Source of the DNA: Magnetococcus sp. PR-3
GTDB taxonomy: Bacteria; Pseudomonadota; Magnetococcia; Magnetococcales; Magnetococcaceae
Length of the DNA stretch: 64,000 nt
NCBI RefSeq assembly: GCF_036689865.1
Contig: NZ_JBAHUQ010000031.1
Location: 1-64,000 of the forward strand
Direction: 5' to 3'
The position numbers and the translations under genes are program-made. Positions 33,772 through 43,396 of this stretch are shown in pieces. Numbering within the stretch: position 1 is the stretch's first letter; every line of letters starts with the position of its first letter. The notes beneath the pieces were generated by a model that saw only the letters and a list, made by a program, of their open reading frames with translations, was not told the DNA's origin and did no database searches.

Positions 33772-35058
33772 ATGTCTGTATCCCCCATTATTCTTGAGCG
33801 TCATCACAATACGCTCTATCTGATTGTGGCCCTAACCATGGTGTTCATGACCCTGGTGCTGGCCACCCAGCCGTTGTTTCTACGCAATGTGCTGGATATC
33901 GGGCGGGAGAATGCGGGATTCGTCAATGCCAATATTCAGGTCATTACCGAGATTCTGGATCTGGCGCTGGTGGGTTACCTGGGCTATCTCTCCGACCGCT
34001 TTGGCCGTATCCCCATCATCATGTGGGGGTTTCTGGTGGCGGGGATCACCGCGCTGCTGGCCCCCCTGAGTGGCTGGTTGGGGGTGGTGCTGGGCATCGA
34101 TGCGCTGGCCATCTTCTATCTTGCGCGGATTATGATGTCTCTGGGGACCGCAGCGGTGTGGCCTCAGCTCTCCACCCTGACCGGGGACTACACCACCAAG
34201 AAAAGCCGTCCGGGACTGCTGGCAAAAGTGGGCTTTATGATGGCCTTCGGGGCCACCCTGGTCTACGCGGTGTTGATGCAGTTACCCAAGTATGTGGGGG
34301 TGGAGGTGGTGATGCTTATACCGGCCATCGTTGCCCTGTTGGGGGCTTGGCTGGTGCGCCAGTTCCTGGTGGAGACCGCCACCAAACTGGAGTCCAGCTC
34401 CTTCCCTTTGAAACGGGTGGTGGGGCTGGTCAAGACGCGTAAAGAGTTGCGCCTAAGCTTTCTGGCCGCCTTTACCTCCCGCAACGACATGGTGCTCATC
34501 GGACTGTTCCTGATGACCTGGTTTATCTACTTTGGCGATCTGGTGCCAGGGGTGGATCATAACCAGGCCGCCGCCAGGGCTGGTTTTGTCATTGGCTTTA
34601 TTGGTCTGATGGTGCTGGTAAGTATTCCGTTGTGGGGTTGGTTTATTCGCCGCCATGGCCGGGTTGAAGCGGTGATTCTGGGATTGCTGCTCAGCGGCCT
34701 TGGCTTTTTGGGGTTCAGCCTGATTATTAATCCTATGACCTGGTGGTCACTGCTGCCAGCACTGTTTGTAGGGTTGGGGCAGGCGGGGTGTCTGCTGGCA
34801 CCACAGATTTTGGCCCTGGACAATGCCGAGCCGGAGATTCGCGGCTCCATTATGGGGGCGTTTAATACGGCGGGCTGTATTGGGATTATCTTTTTCCTGC
34901 AGATCGGTGGCTTTCTGTTTGACTATATGAGTCCCACCGCACCGCTGATGTTTACCGGTATGGCCAATCTACTGATCATGGTCTACGGCTTGGGCGTAAA
35001 GAACTGGCGCAGCCAGGAGAAGAAAGGCGACGATCCGATTCTGGATTATGAGCCGTAA
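33772..35058 (+). CDS. mamH: MamH, MFS transporter of the magnetosome
   Basis: A 428-residue, 12-span major facilitator protein. The signature loop GYLGYLSDRFGRIPI follows span 2, and TAAVWPQLSTLTGDYT lies near span 4-5. First in the mamAB-type operon, with mamI and mamE following, as in all known mamAB clusters. MamH is thought to move iron or iron chelates into magnetosomes. No MamZ-like ferric reductase domain is attached. Confidence 0.92.
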   Translation: MSVSPIILERHHNTLYLIVALTMVFMTLVLATQPLFLRNVLDIGRENAGFVNANIQVITEILDLALVGYLGYLSDRFGRIPIIMWGFLVAGITALLAPLSGWLGVVLGIDALAIFYLARIMMSLGTAAVWPQLSTLTGDYTTKKSRPGLLAKVGFMMAFGATLVYAVLMQLPKYVGVEVVMLIPAIVALLGAWLVRQFLVETATKLESSSFPLKRVVGLVKTRKELRLSFLAAFTSRNDMVLIGLFLMTWFIYFGDLVPGVDHNQAAARAGFVIGFIGLMVLVSIPLWGWFIRRHGRVEAVILGLLLSGLGFLGFSLIINPMTWWSLLPALFVGLGQAGCLLAPQILALDNAEPEIRGSIMGAFNTAGCIGIIFFLQIGGFLFDYMSPTAPLMFTGMANLLIMVYGLGVKNWRSQEKKGDDPILDYEP

Positions 35059-35200
35059 CCGGTAACGGTTGTCTGCGCATCTGTTGTGGATCTGTTTATT
35101 TACACGCTGGTATCGGAAATTTAGTCTGTGCTATGATGCAGTGTTTGAGTGAGTGTAGGATATCTTTGTCTGTCCATATCTAAAGTAGGATGTGAATGCG

Positions 35201-35431
35201 ATGCCCAGCATCATCTTTGGCTTGATCGCCATCTCCCTAGGACTGTGGGGGCTCTCCGCCTGGTGGTGGTCCGTGGTGGAATTTTTGCGCGGATTTGTGC
35301 CCATCGGTCTGGTTTTTCTGGGCTTTATTGCTCTGGGGGCCGGTGTGACACGTCTGCGTGAAGTGGATGAGCAGATTGTGGATTCCGAGCCTACGGCAGC
35401 GGAATCGGTTCAAGAGTCTACCCGAGAGTAA
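35201..35431 (+). CDS. mamI: MamI, magnetosome membrane formation protein
   Basis: A 76-residue protein starting MPSIIFGLIAISLG at the ATG (an in-frame GTG lies 9 bp upstream). It has two spans with the invariant block WGLSAWWWSVVEFLRGFVPIGL, typical of MamI. The tail is acidic. MamI is needed for inner-membrane invagination with MamL, Q and B. It lies 6 bp before mamE. Confidence 0.95.
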   Translation: MPSIIFGLIAISLGLWGLSAWWWSVVEFLRGFVPIGLVFLGFIALGAGVTRLREVDEQIVDSEPTAAESVQESTRE

Positions 35432-35437
35432 TGCCGT

Positions 35438-37681
35438 ATGACACCCGAGCAAGATCCCAGCTGCGGGAAACACTACCTGAAATACCTCTATATGGTATGG
35501 GTTGGTTCGTTTCTGCTGATGTTGGGCAGTTATTGGTGGATCGACTATCAGGCTAAACAGGAGATGGCGTTGGCTAAGGCCAACGGCTCTGCGGTCCAGC
35601 AGCCTGCACAGAACCGTGGTCCGAACTCTACTGGCCAAGGCCTGGTTAATCCAGGCACTCAGGGGGGCGGTAACGCTGCTGCATTGCCGGTGGCGCTGAA
35701 CCAGCCTCTCATGGCGCCTGGTGGCGGAGAGCTGTCCATTCCTCAGAATGTGACCGGTCCGGCCCCCTTTGCCCGGGTGGCCAAGTTCATGATGCCCAGT
35801 GTGGTTAACGTCAGTGCCACCACCATGCGACCTGGGGATCCCAACAAAAAGACCAAGACAGGATTGCAGTTTGCAAATCCTTTCAGTGGTATGGCGACCG
35901 AGAGTATTGGCTCCGGCGTGGTGGTCACTGAGGATGGTTACATCCTGAGTAATTTCCATGTGGTGGAGAATGCTAAACAGGTGTTCGTGACTCTGTTCAA
36001 TGATCAGGGTACCGTTAAACTGCCTGCCGAGATTGTCACCCTGGACTCCCGCCGGGATCTGGCGCTGCTGAAGGTGGAAGCAGATAATCCGTTGCAGCCT
36101 GCACCCCTGGGAGATAGTAAGCTGGTCAACGTTGGTGATCCGGCCATCGCCATTGGTAGCCCCTTTGGGCTGGACCAGACCGTTAGTCAGGGTATTATCT
36201 CCGGTAAGCGTAAGGCGGTGAACATCGGTGGTACAGTGCATCGTAACCTTCTACAGACCGATGCTGCGATCAACCGTGGCAACTCCGGTGGTCCTTTGGT
36301 GGGGGCTGATGGTAGCGTCATTGGTGTGAACACTGCTATTTACACCACCACCAGCGCCTTCTCCGGGGTGGGTTTTGCGGTACCTTCCAATGCAGCCCGC
36401 GAGTTTTTGGAAGAGCGTATCCAGTTGCCCAACGTCACACCCATCAACGGTACCATGATGCCGGTAGCGGCTCAGAATGCGCCGCCCATCCCGTCAGATG
36501 CGGTATTGACCCACGATGATCGTGGTCCCTGCGAAAATTGCCACCAGATTTTGCCTCCAGCCGGTGGTGGTCAGCCTGTGGCTGCCCGCCCGCCACCGCC
36601 TATCCCTTCGGATGCGGTGATGCCCCATGGGGATCGTGGTCCCTGTGAAAACTGTCACCAGATCCTGCCAGCCGGTGGTACAGGCCAACCGATAGCTATG
36701 CAGCGTGGTCCCGGTATGGGGCAGGGCATGGGCCAGCATCGTAACCGTGCCGACCGCATGTTCTCCTTCGATCCCAACGGTGCCTTTGCGCTGCCAGCAG
36801 CAGCCACCACTATGAAAGAGAGTCCCACCCTGGCCCCGGCGGAGTTGGTGGCCATGGTTACCAGCGGTGTTGGGGCGACCTTCCAGGTTCTCAATGTGGA
36901 TCTGGCGGCTAAACTGGGCTCTCCCTATCCTAAAGGGTTGGTTGTGGACCAGGTAAAGGCTGGTTCCAGTGCGGAGCAGGCGGGTTTGAAAAAAGGGGAT
37001 GTCTTGATCAAGGCCAATGGCAAATGGCTTGAGTCCCTGGAGAGTCTGGCGGAGTTGATCCAAGCCGGTAACCAAGAAATTCGTCTTTCGGTGGTGCGTG
37101 ATGGCCGCCGGGAAGAGTTGCTCATCGGTGTAGCCCGTCTGCAGGCGGGCCCCGGTGCCCAGATGCAACCGGTGGCCATGAATCAGCAGGCTGGGATGCC
37201 CCTAGCGCAGATGGGTAATAATCTGCAGCAGCCCATGGCACCTTCCATGCCCCCCCCCATGGCACCTTCGGCCCAGGGTCAGAACTGGAACGGCGCTATG
37301 CAGGGTGGCGGTATGCAAAATGGCGCAACACCTGCATGGCAAACCAATGGTACCGCACCCAGAGCAAACCGGGCCGCACCCAAACCGGTTCCCACCGAGT
37401 TTGAGTGGATGGGGATGGAGATTATTCCCATCACATCGGCCCGTATGAACCGCCAGCCCATGTTGAAGGGCAAGAGTGGTGGTTTGATCACCGATATGGG
37501 TGCCGCTTCGCCGGCCATGCGTGCCGGGGTGCAGCGTAACGATGTGGTGGTGGCCATCAATGGGCAGGCTGTCAGTGACGGTCGCTCCATCGATAAGGCC
37601 ATCAAGGCTGCCAAAGGACGGCAGTGGGCTCTGCTGGAAATTGAGCGCAACGGAACAAGGATGTTCGTCAAGGTACAGTGA
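35438..37681 (+). CDS. mamE: MamE, HtrA-type protease with magnetochrome motifs
   Basis: A 747-residue protein. One N-terminal span (~16-36) is followed by a trypsin-like domain with an intact triad (H174 in SNFHVVEN, D207 in SRRDLALL, S283 in RGNSGGP). Two CXXCH haem sites follow, both in RGPCENCHQI (365-369, 403-407). PDZ1 lies at ~465-555 and PDZ2 at ~650-745, with Pro/Met/Gln-rich linkers. MamE sorts magnetosome proteins and processes MamE, O and P during crystal growth. All catalytic residues are present, so it should be active. Confidence 0.96.
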   Translation: MTPEQDPSCGKHYLKYLYMVWVGSFLLMLGSYWWIDYQAKQEMALAKANGSAVQQPAQNRGPNSTGQGLVNPGTQGGGNAAALPVALNQPLMAPGGGELSIPQNVTGPAPFARVAKFMMPSVVNVSATTMRPGDPNKKTKTGLQFANPFSGMATESIGSGVVVTEDGYILSNFHVVENAKQVFVTLFNDQGTVKLPAEIVTLDSRRDLALLKVEADNPLQPAPLGDSKLVNVGDPAIAIGSPFGLDQTVSQGIISGKRKAVNIGGTVHRNLLQTDAAINRGNSGGPLVGADGSVIGVNTAIYTTTSAFSGVGFAVPSNAAREFLEERIQLPNVTPINGTMMPVAAQNAPPIPSDAVLTHDDRGPCENCHQILPPAGGGQPVAARPPPPIPSDAVMPHGDRGPCENCHQILPAGGTGQPIAMQRGPGMGQGMGQHRNRADRMFSFDPNGAFALPAAATTMKESPTLAPAELVAMVTSGVGATFQVLNVDLAAKLGSPYPKGLVVDQVKAGSSAEQAGLKKGDVLIKANGKWLESLESLAELIQAGNQEIRLSVVRDGRREELLIGVARLQAGPGAQMQPVAMNQQAGMPLAQMGNNLQQPMAPSMPPPMAPSAQGQNWNGAMQGGGMQNGATPAWQTNGTAPRANRAAPKPVPTEFEWMGMEIIPITSARMNRQPMLKGKSGGLITDMGAASPAMRAGVQRNDVVVAINGQAVSDGRSIDKAIKAAKGRQWALLEIERNGTRMFVKVQ

Positions 37682-37751
37682 CGGCCCTTGTTTTCCAAGG
37701 GCGTCAAGTCTCTGGCTGTATGCTCCGCTATGCCAAAGGGTGTAAGGAAAT

Positions 37752-40700
37752 ATGGACACCGATCAGCACAATGCGGGTGGCGCGTCACCTGACCAGGGTT
37801 CCGCCCAGGAAGCCAGGGATCGACGTGCGGCCAGAAAAAAGCGACGTATGAAGGGCATTGCCGCCTTTCGCGCGGCGGCTCAGGAGATCTCCGACAGGGC
37901 ACGACAAAACCGGGAGGCCCATGAGCGCGGCGAGGATGTGGCGGCTGACGTGCGCCCAACTGCAGAGGTTTCGCAACCCACGCAGAAGGTAACCGCCGCT
38001 CAGGAGAAGCCGTCTCAGCGTAAAGCGGCAAGCAAACCGAAGAAACAGGCCACGGCCCAAGGGTCAAGTGACCCTAATCGGGTCCCTGAAGCAGCCAGCC
38101 AGCCGGTGGTGGAGAAACGCGAAGCGGACCAACCTACGGTCTCTAAGGCACCACAACCAGCCAAGGCGGTGGTTGAAGAGAAACCTGAATCCGCCCCCAT
38201 CGACACGACGTTGGCGGACAACCTACTGGTTATGGATGAGGGTAGCTCCAAACCCATGCCGGAACCAGTAAGGGAGCGCCAGGCTGAGGAGCCGTTGGGT
38301 GGGCCTAACCAACCGCCCATATCCACCTCTGAAGCCGTTCGGGTACAGCCCGTTGAGGCAAAGGAGCGGGAAGCGGGGGGGCGCGACCACGATGTTTTGG
38401 CCAAACTGGTCAAGCAGAAGTTGGCGGCGGCAGCGCCCAAACAGAAGCTGGCCCGTGTAGAGGCCAAGCTGGATTCCGCTGAGTTGGATGAGGCGACGGT
38501 AGAGGCCAAGCCGGTGGCGGCCGCGCTGGATATGCTGGAGAAGGCCTCCCGCGATCGAGCGGTGGAGTTGGAACGTCACCTCCATGATGATCGCTTGCTG
38601 CGCCCGCAATCCGCAGGGGAGGGGGCGCAGGATGACGAACAACCCCTGGATGCCACCTACTTGGCAGTACGCCCACGTGGGGTTAAAGTAATCAATGAAG
38701 AGTCCGGTATGCCATGGCCCAAAGAGGGCTGGGGGCAGTCGGTCAATGTTAATAATAACGATTCTCATGAAGAATCGCAACCGGTTCCTGCAAAGGAAGT
38801 GAAGCACGTGGCTGCAGATCAGACCAAAGCAGATCTGTCCGAGCATCCCTGGCCCAGTGGGTTAGCCGGTTTGGTGCGCCCTGTTGCATCCGCTGAAGAG
38901 GTGCCGGAGAGCCAGGATGACAGCGCTGGTTCGGTACGCAAGGCTTCCATCACGCTGGATGAGATCAAGCAGCGCATGCTCACCCTGGAGCCTGAAGCTC
39001 CTTGGTTGGATATGGGGGCGCCCAAAAGCGCAGCCGAGCCCAAAGAGCCGGTACGTCCCGTGCCCCAGGCCTCATCGCGAACCGTGTTTGATCAAGCGCC
39101 TCAAGAGCCGGTGGGTAAGCCGTTGGCATTAACGCCAACTAAAAGCGAGCCTGTGACCACGTTGGTCGATACACCGCCCTCCAAGGCAGCCCCTTCGACG
39201 GTGGAGATGGATACCCTGACCCAACGTCTGTTTGCGAGTAAGAGTCAGGATCCCTGGCAGTTGGATGCCCAGGTGGCGGGCAATCTCTCTGTACTGCCTG
39301 ACAGTTCCCCTGTTAAGGATGTGCAACCGGCATCTGTTCAGCAGAGCAGTCAAGCCCAGAGTGATCAGATGGTTCCATCCAATCCGGTGCAGCACCATCC
39401 TGAAGTGAGCCAGCAGCGTCAGTTGATGGATGGTTGGATGGATCTGCTCACCACTTTGCCGGTCAAAGAGCATGAGGTGGAAGCGGAAGAGGATGAGGCG
39501 AAGTCCACAGATCAGGATGATCAGCCGTGGCTGGAGCTGCTCAACCAACAACCTGCCAAAAAGCCCCATGATGGTGCAGATCGTCTCACCCCTGTGGCCA
39601 TGCAGGAGCCTAAGAGTAAGGCCGGCAGCGGCTGTCCCTGGTTGTCCAAGGAGCAGGTGGAGCCCGCAGTGATGGCCTCTCTCACAATCCTTGAGCACGA
39701 AGAGGTCACGCCCCCCAGTTTTGTAGAGAATCTGCAGCAGTCGTCACCCTCTGAGGTCCAAGAGCCTGCCCAGCCGGCTGAACAGAGTCCTGAACCGACA
39801 GCTCAAGAAACGGTGGCTACTCAAGAGGCTGCCGTTCAAGGGGATGAAAAGGATCAGGCTGAACAACGGCCTGTGGAGAAGGAAACCTGCGAAGAGGTTA
39901 GGCCCAAAGAGATCAGTTTATTAAGTGCGGCCTCTGTGGTTCACCGTAAAAAGCGGTTGATTCAATCTGCAGAGTTGCGCCAGTTGCGCAGTTTCATGGG
40001 GGATCCGTTGGTACGGGGCCCGTGGGGCGTGGAGCGCGAAGACCCTTTTGTTTCCTCCCCTCATTGGCGCTACAGGACAGTAGCGATCCAGCGACGGAAG
40101 AAGAGTTTGGAAATTGGAGCCACCCCATTCGAATCCGGCTCCCTAAAAACTCATCGTTCCGACCTTCGCCCTGGTGAAAACCGGTGGGGGGAGATGTTTG
40201 AATCCTTAACCAGCTCAGATGCTTCCAAGCAGGCAAGGCCAGATGTTGATCATTTTCCCCCGTCGCTCTCCATGGAGATGCAGGGGACGATTTTTAACGA
40301 TGAACTGCTTGGCGGTATGGATGCTATGCGTTGGCACTTGGGTGAGGTAAGCGCTCTGAACGAGCATATTAACCTTCCCTGCAGTGACGATGAAGTTGGG
40401 GTGCGCCGCAGTGGCTTTAGAGCTCCAGCTCAAAAACAGCACGCCATCTTGGCCAAGAGTGATGCGCTCTGTTTTGTGGGGTCACCCTTTGATCCCATGA
40501 AGCGGCAGACTGGGCGCTCCGTTGCCCCCAAGCCCCTTGAACTTGACGCTGCTTCCACAGTAGAAACGCTGGCAGCGGATAAAGGGTTGGCCCAGCATGT
40601 TGATCAGTTTGAGCAGGATCAGCAGCTCAGTAGTCTGCCCCAACCTGACAATCTACCGGTTGCAGAGCCTGTGGCCTCTGTTGATGCAGTAAATACTGCG

Positions 40701-41195
40701 TCAGAGCCTGTGGTTTCTGTTGATACTGAAAACAGCGTGCCAGAATCTGTGGCCGCTTCTGTAGAAAAAACGCCCCAGCAGCGGGTTACCCATATCAGCC
40801 TGCCTGCTAAGGTGCGGCCGTCGGCGACCCCCTCAACGCCCCAAAAGCCTAGCAAGCGCTTGCGGGCCAAGGTGGTGCGTCGGGATAAACCTCAGCAGCA
40901 GGCTCCCATGGTCCCCCAAGCAGGTGGCGCTACGGTGCAGAGCATTGGTAATAAGCGGGTGACGGTGATGCAACCGCAGCGGGTGGTTAAACCGGTCTCC
41001 TTAACGGAGCAGATCAGCCAGCCCCCCAACCCCAGCCGTGCCCTTCCTGTGGATCAGTATGTGGAAGCGGTGGAGGTTGAGAGCCTGGGCAGCGGCGTAG
41101 CCAATCTGCTAGGTGATGCGGTAGGGGGGGTGATCACCAGCGCCCGGTGGACAGGTGGTAAAGTACGAAAGATCATTCCTTTTTCGAAAAAGTGA
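37752..41195 (+). CDS. 1147-residue disordered acidic protein at the mamJ position
   Basis: Almost wholly low-complexity: rich in Glu, Pro, Gln, Ala and Val, with no signal peptide. The N-terminus is basic (RDRRAARKKRRMKGIAAFR). Seven PW motifs ([EDQ]xPW[LPQ]-like: ~321, 367, 418, 501, 592, 629, ~749) are spaced through it, three of them in DxPWL-like contexts. The C-terminal ~35 residues (SLGSGVANLLGDAVGGVITS; GGKVRKIIPFSKK) form an amphipathic, basic end. It lies between mamE and mamK, where mamJ lies in Magnetospirillum. There is no sequence similarity to MamJ; a linker role to MamK filaments is inferred. Confidence 0.72.
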   Translation: MDTDQHNAGGASPDQGSAQEARDRRAARKKRRMKGIAAFRAAAQEISDRARQNREAHERGEDVAADVRPTAEVSQPTQKVTAAQEKPSQRKAASKPKKQATAQGSSDPNRVPEAASQPVVEKREADQPTVSKAPQPAKAVVEEKPESAPIDTTLADNLLVMDEGSSKPMPEPVRERQAEEPLGGPNQPPISTSEAVRVQPVEAKEREAGGRDHDVLAKLVKQKLAAAAPKQKLARVEAKLDSAELDEATVEAKPVAAALDMLEKASRDRAVELERHLHDDRLLRPQSAGEGAQDDEQPLDATYLAVRPRGVKVINEESGMPWPKEGWGQSVNVNNNDSHEESQPVPAKEVKHVAADQTKADLSEHPWPSGLAGLVRPVASAEEVPESQDDSAGSVRKASITLDEIKQRMLTLEPEAPWLDMGAPKSAAEPKEPVRPVPQASSRTVFDQAPQEPVGKPLALTPTKSEPVTTLVDTPPSKAAPSTVEMDTLTQRLFASKSQDPWQLDAQVAGNLSVLPDSSPVKDVQPASVQQSSQAQSDQMVPSNPVQHHPEVSQQRQLMDGWMDLLTTLPVKEHEVEAEEDEAKSTDQDDQPWLELLNQQPAKKPHDGADRLTPVAMQEPKSKAGSGCPWLSKEQVEPAVMASLTILEHEEVTPPSFVENLQQSSPSEVQEPAQPAEQSPEPTAQETVATQEAAVQGDEKDQAEQRPVEKETCEEVRPKEISLLSAASVVHRKKRLIQSAELRQLRSFMGDPLVRGPWGVEREDPFVSSPHWRYRTVAIQRRKKSLEIGATPFESGSLKTHRSDLRPGENRWGEMFESLTSSDASKQARPDVDHFPPSLSMEMQGTIFNDELLGGMDAMRWHLGEVSALNEHINLPCSDDEVGVRRSGFRAPAQKQHAILAKSDALCFVGSPFDPMKRQTGRSVAPKPLELDAASTVETLAADKGLAQHVDQFEQDQQLSSLPQPDNLPVAEPVASVDAVNTASEPVVSVDTENSVPESVAASVEKTPQQRVTHISLPAKVRPSATPSTPQKPSKRLRAKVVRRDKPQQQAPMVPQAGGATVQSIGNKRVTVMQPQRVVKPVSLTEQISQPPNPSRALPVDQYVEAVEVESLGSGVANLLGDAVGGVITSARWTGGKVRKIIPFSKK

Positions 41196-41495
41196 TGGTG
41201 TAGGCTTTAACCGACCTCTATCAGATTGTAATGTTTCAAAGTGCCTTTATTGGGAAGTGACGACGGTTTGTTGGGAGAGGTTTTTCGGTAAGCAATCTCA
41301 TTTCCAACCATTTTTCGCGACTTAAGGGGCATTAAAGTGATGATTGTGCAAATGGTGACTTGAAATTTGGTGCCAATGCCGCGACAATCACTGAATTTGG
41401 TGGCTTCGCTCTAACCAGCAGATGTTGGGTAACACAGAGCTTAAGCCATTGGAAAAAACAACACGCATTTGTGTTCACTGTTTCAAGGAGGGGTC
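41196..41495. other. Intergenic region before mamK
   Basis: 300 bp without a gene or strong hairpin. A possible internal promoter for mamK could be here; the ribosome site AAGGAGG is at its right end. Confidence 0.4.
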
Positions 41496-42536
41496 ATGCA
41501 GTCTCCTGCAGGTAATGATAAGCAACTGTTTGTCGGTATTGATCTGGGGACTTCCCGTACGGCCATTATGACCCGGCGTGGCGTCAAGACCATGGTACGT
41601 TCCGTGGTTGGCTATCCTAAAGATATCATCGGTGTGAAGATTCTGAACAACACCGTGGTGGTGGGGCAGGAGGCGCTGGATAACCAGGCCTATCTGAATC
41701 TCTACTACCCCCTGGCCGATGGTGTGCTCAAAGAGACCAGCGAAAAGGATGAAATGGCGGCCAAGGAGCTGCTGCAGTATGTCATTAATCAGGCTCAGCC
41801 CCAGGGCGATGAGCAGATTCTTGGCATCGTTGGCGTACCAGCCCGCACCTCCATCTACAACAAGAGCCAACTGCTCAAGATCACCGATGAGCTGATGAAC
41901 ATGTCCATGGTGGTCTCCGAGCCCTTCATGGTCGCTTATGGTCTGGACAAGCTCAACAACGCCATTGTCATCGACATCGGTGCTGGTACCATCGACATCT
42001 GCGCCATGAAGGGTACCGTGCCTTCGGACAAGGATCAGATTACCCTGCTCAAGGGTGGCAACTATGTGGATGAGGTGTTTACCCACGCCATTGCTGAATC
42101 CTATCCCGATGTACAGATTACCTCCTACATCGCCCAGAAGATCAAAGAAAAACACGGCTTTGTAGGCGAGCCTACTGAAGAGGTGGTGGTCAATCTGCGT
42201 GCGGGTGGTAAACCCATGTTGCACGATGTCACCCGCGAGTTGCGTTTCGCCTGTGAGACGGTGATTCCCGATATTCTGGAGAGTGTGGAGAAGCTGGTGC
42301 TCTCCTTCGATCCCGAGAATCAGCAGGAAGCGCTGAAGAACATCATCCTCGCCGGTGGTGGCAGCAACATGATCGGTCTGGATGCGGCCCTGTCGGAGGG
42401 GCTTAAAGAGTATGGTAAGGTCAATGTTTCCCGTGTGGCCGACCCCGACTTTGCTGGTGCTGCTGGTGCTCTGAAGCTGGCAACCGAGCTGCCCACGGAG
42501 TACTGGAATCAGGTTGGTGATATCGTAGGCGGATGA
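41496..42536 (+). CDS. mamK: MamK, actin-like filament protein
   Basis: A 346-residue protein starting MQSPAGNDKQ (AAGGAGG upstream; a GTG at 41469 overlaps that site). Actin-fold motifs: FVGIDLGTSRTAIM (phosphate 1), VIDIGAGTIDICA (phosphate 2) and IILAGGGSNMIGL (adenosine). MamK forms the filaments along which magnetosome chains are aligned and segregated. The usual partner MamJ is not seen. Confidence 0.97.
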   Translation: MQSPAGNDKQLFVGIDLGTSRTAIMTRRGVKTMVRSVVGYPKDIIGVKILNNTVVVGQEALDNQAYLNLYYPLADGVLKETSEKDEMAAKELLQYVINQAQPQGDEQILGIVGVPARTSIYNKSQLLKITDELMNMSMVVSEPFMVAYGLDKLNNAIVIDIGAGTIDICAMKGTVPSDKDQITLLKGGNYVDEVFTHAIAESYPDVQITSYIAQKIKEKHGFVGEPTEEVVVNLRAGGKPMLHDVTRELRFACETVIPDILESVEKLVLSFDPENQQEALKNIILAGGGSNMIGLDAALSEGLKEYGKVNVSRVADPDFAGAAGALKLATELPTEYWNQVGDIVGG

Positions 42537-42651
42537 TTCCCTTTGGGGGTTTCACCCTATCCTGATGTGACAAAGGGGGCGGATGGTTGCAGAGGGGGTG
42601 TTCCCCCGTGGCCCTCCGCCCTTGTGTTTAGTCCCTGTTTTGGTGAACCAA

Positions 42652-42978
42652 ATGGCTGCATTTCGTCTAATTAGTGACCGGGATCGTCTGGTGGCGCAGA
42701 TTCTGGCAGGTATGAGCTATCTGGGTATTCTGGCCCTGGTTCCTTTTATGATCGGTCGTCGCGACCCCTTTGTGGCGTTCCATGCCAGACAGGGTATTGT
42801 GATCTGGATCTGGGAAGTGGCTGCTGTCTATGCCCTGATCGTGCCGGGTATCGGCAAGCTGTTTTTCCAACTCTCCAGTGTGCTGTGCTTTGTGCTGTCA
42901 CTGGTGGGGCTGGTTTCGGTGATTATGGGACGGGCCTGGCGCCTGCCTCTGGTGGGCTCGGCGGCTGAAAAGCTTTAA
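42652..42978 (+). CDS. mamF: MamF-like membrane protein (second paralog)
   Basis: A 108-residue protein from ATG 42652 (MAAFRLISDRDRLVAQ). It has three spans and the signature FVAFHARQGIVIWIW, closely parallel to the protein at 30295 (SYLGILALVPF; FVLSLVGLVSVIMGRAWR). MamF/MmsF proteins set crystal size. It lies between mamK and mamL inside the core operon. Confidence 0.87.
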   Translation: MAAFRLISDRDRLVAQILAGMSYLGILALVPFMIGRRDPFVAFHARQGIVIWIWEVAAVYALIVPGIGKLFFQLSSVLCFVLSLVGLVSVIMGRAWRLPLVGSAAEKL

Positions 42979-43012
42979 TTGACATTTAGGTTTTGACGAG
43001 TCGGAGAGATCC

Positions 43013-43237
43013 TTGTTCAGGCTGTTACTATCACTGATCATCACCTTTTTTCTGCTGATCTTCTCCTCGCAAAACATGCATGATGTTGAGGTTCGCTTTG
43101 TCTTTGGCGAACCGGTGGAAATGCCACTGATCCTGGCCCTGGCCGGTGCCTTTATCGGCGGCTTTGGTATTGCCACCTTCAGCTTTCTGGTGCAGAGTGC
43201 CTCTGGGAGCAAAAAAAAGGATGTGGATGAGTTTTAA
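43013..43237 (+). CDS. mamL: MamL, magnetosome membrane protein
   Basis: A 74-residue protein with two spans (LLLSLIITFFLLIFSSQN; LILALAGAFIGGFGIATFSFLV), DVEVRFVFGEPVEMP between them, and a short charged tail KKKDVDEF. The LapA-like layout matches MamL, essential for membrane invagination. The start is TTG at 43013, supported by GGAGAG 5 nt upstream. Its stop codon lies inside a palindromic repeat. Confidence 0.9.
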   Translation: MFRLLLSLIITFFLLIFSSQNMHDVEVRFVFGEPVEMPLILALAGAFIGGFGIATFSFLVQSASGSKKKDVDEF

Positions 43238-43302
43238 CCCTGATTTTCATGGATCCAATCTCTAAGTAAGAGCGTCTGGTATCCATGAAATATCCGGGTT
43301 AA
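43234..43302. repeat. Palindromic repeat, family 2 copy B
   Basis: TTAACCCTGATTTTCATGGATCC (43234-43256, shown in part as TTAACCCTGATTTTCATGG) is the near reverse complement of 43278-43302 (ATCCATGAAATATCCGGG...). The same arms occur at 18319-18487. The left arm overlaps the mamL stop. Confidence 0.55.
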
Positions 43303-43396
43303 TCCAACTCGCCACGCTTGAGTATAGAAACGACCCCGTACAGACACGGGGTACTGGGGCGCAACACCGGCTCCATTGAGATATGACGGGAAAAAC

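Noticed and set aside
37752-41195. Naming this protein MamJ
   Set aside because: Only position and acidity agree; no sequence similarity to MamJ can be seen and it is far longer.
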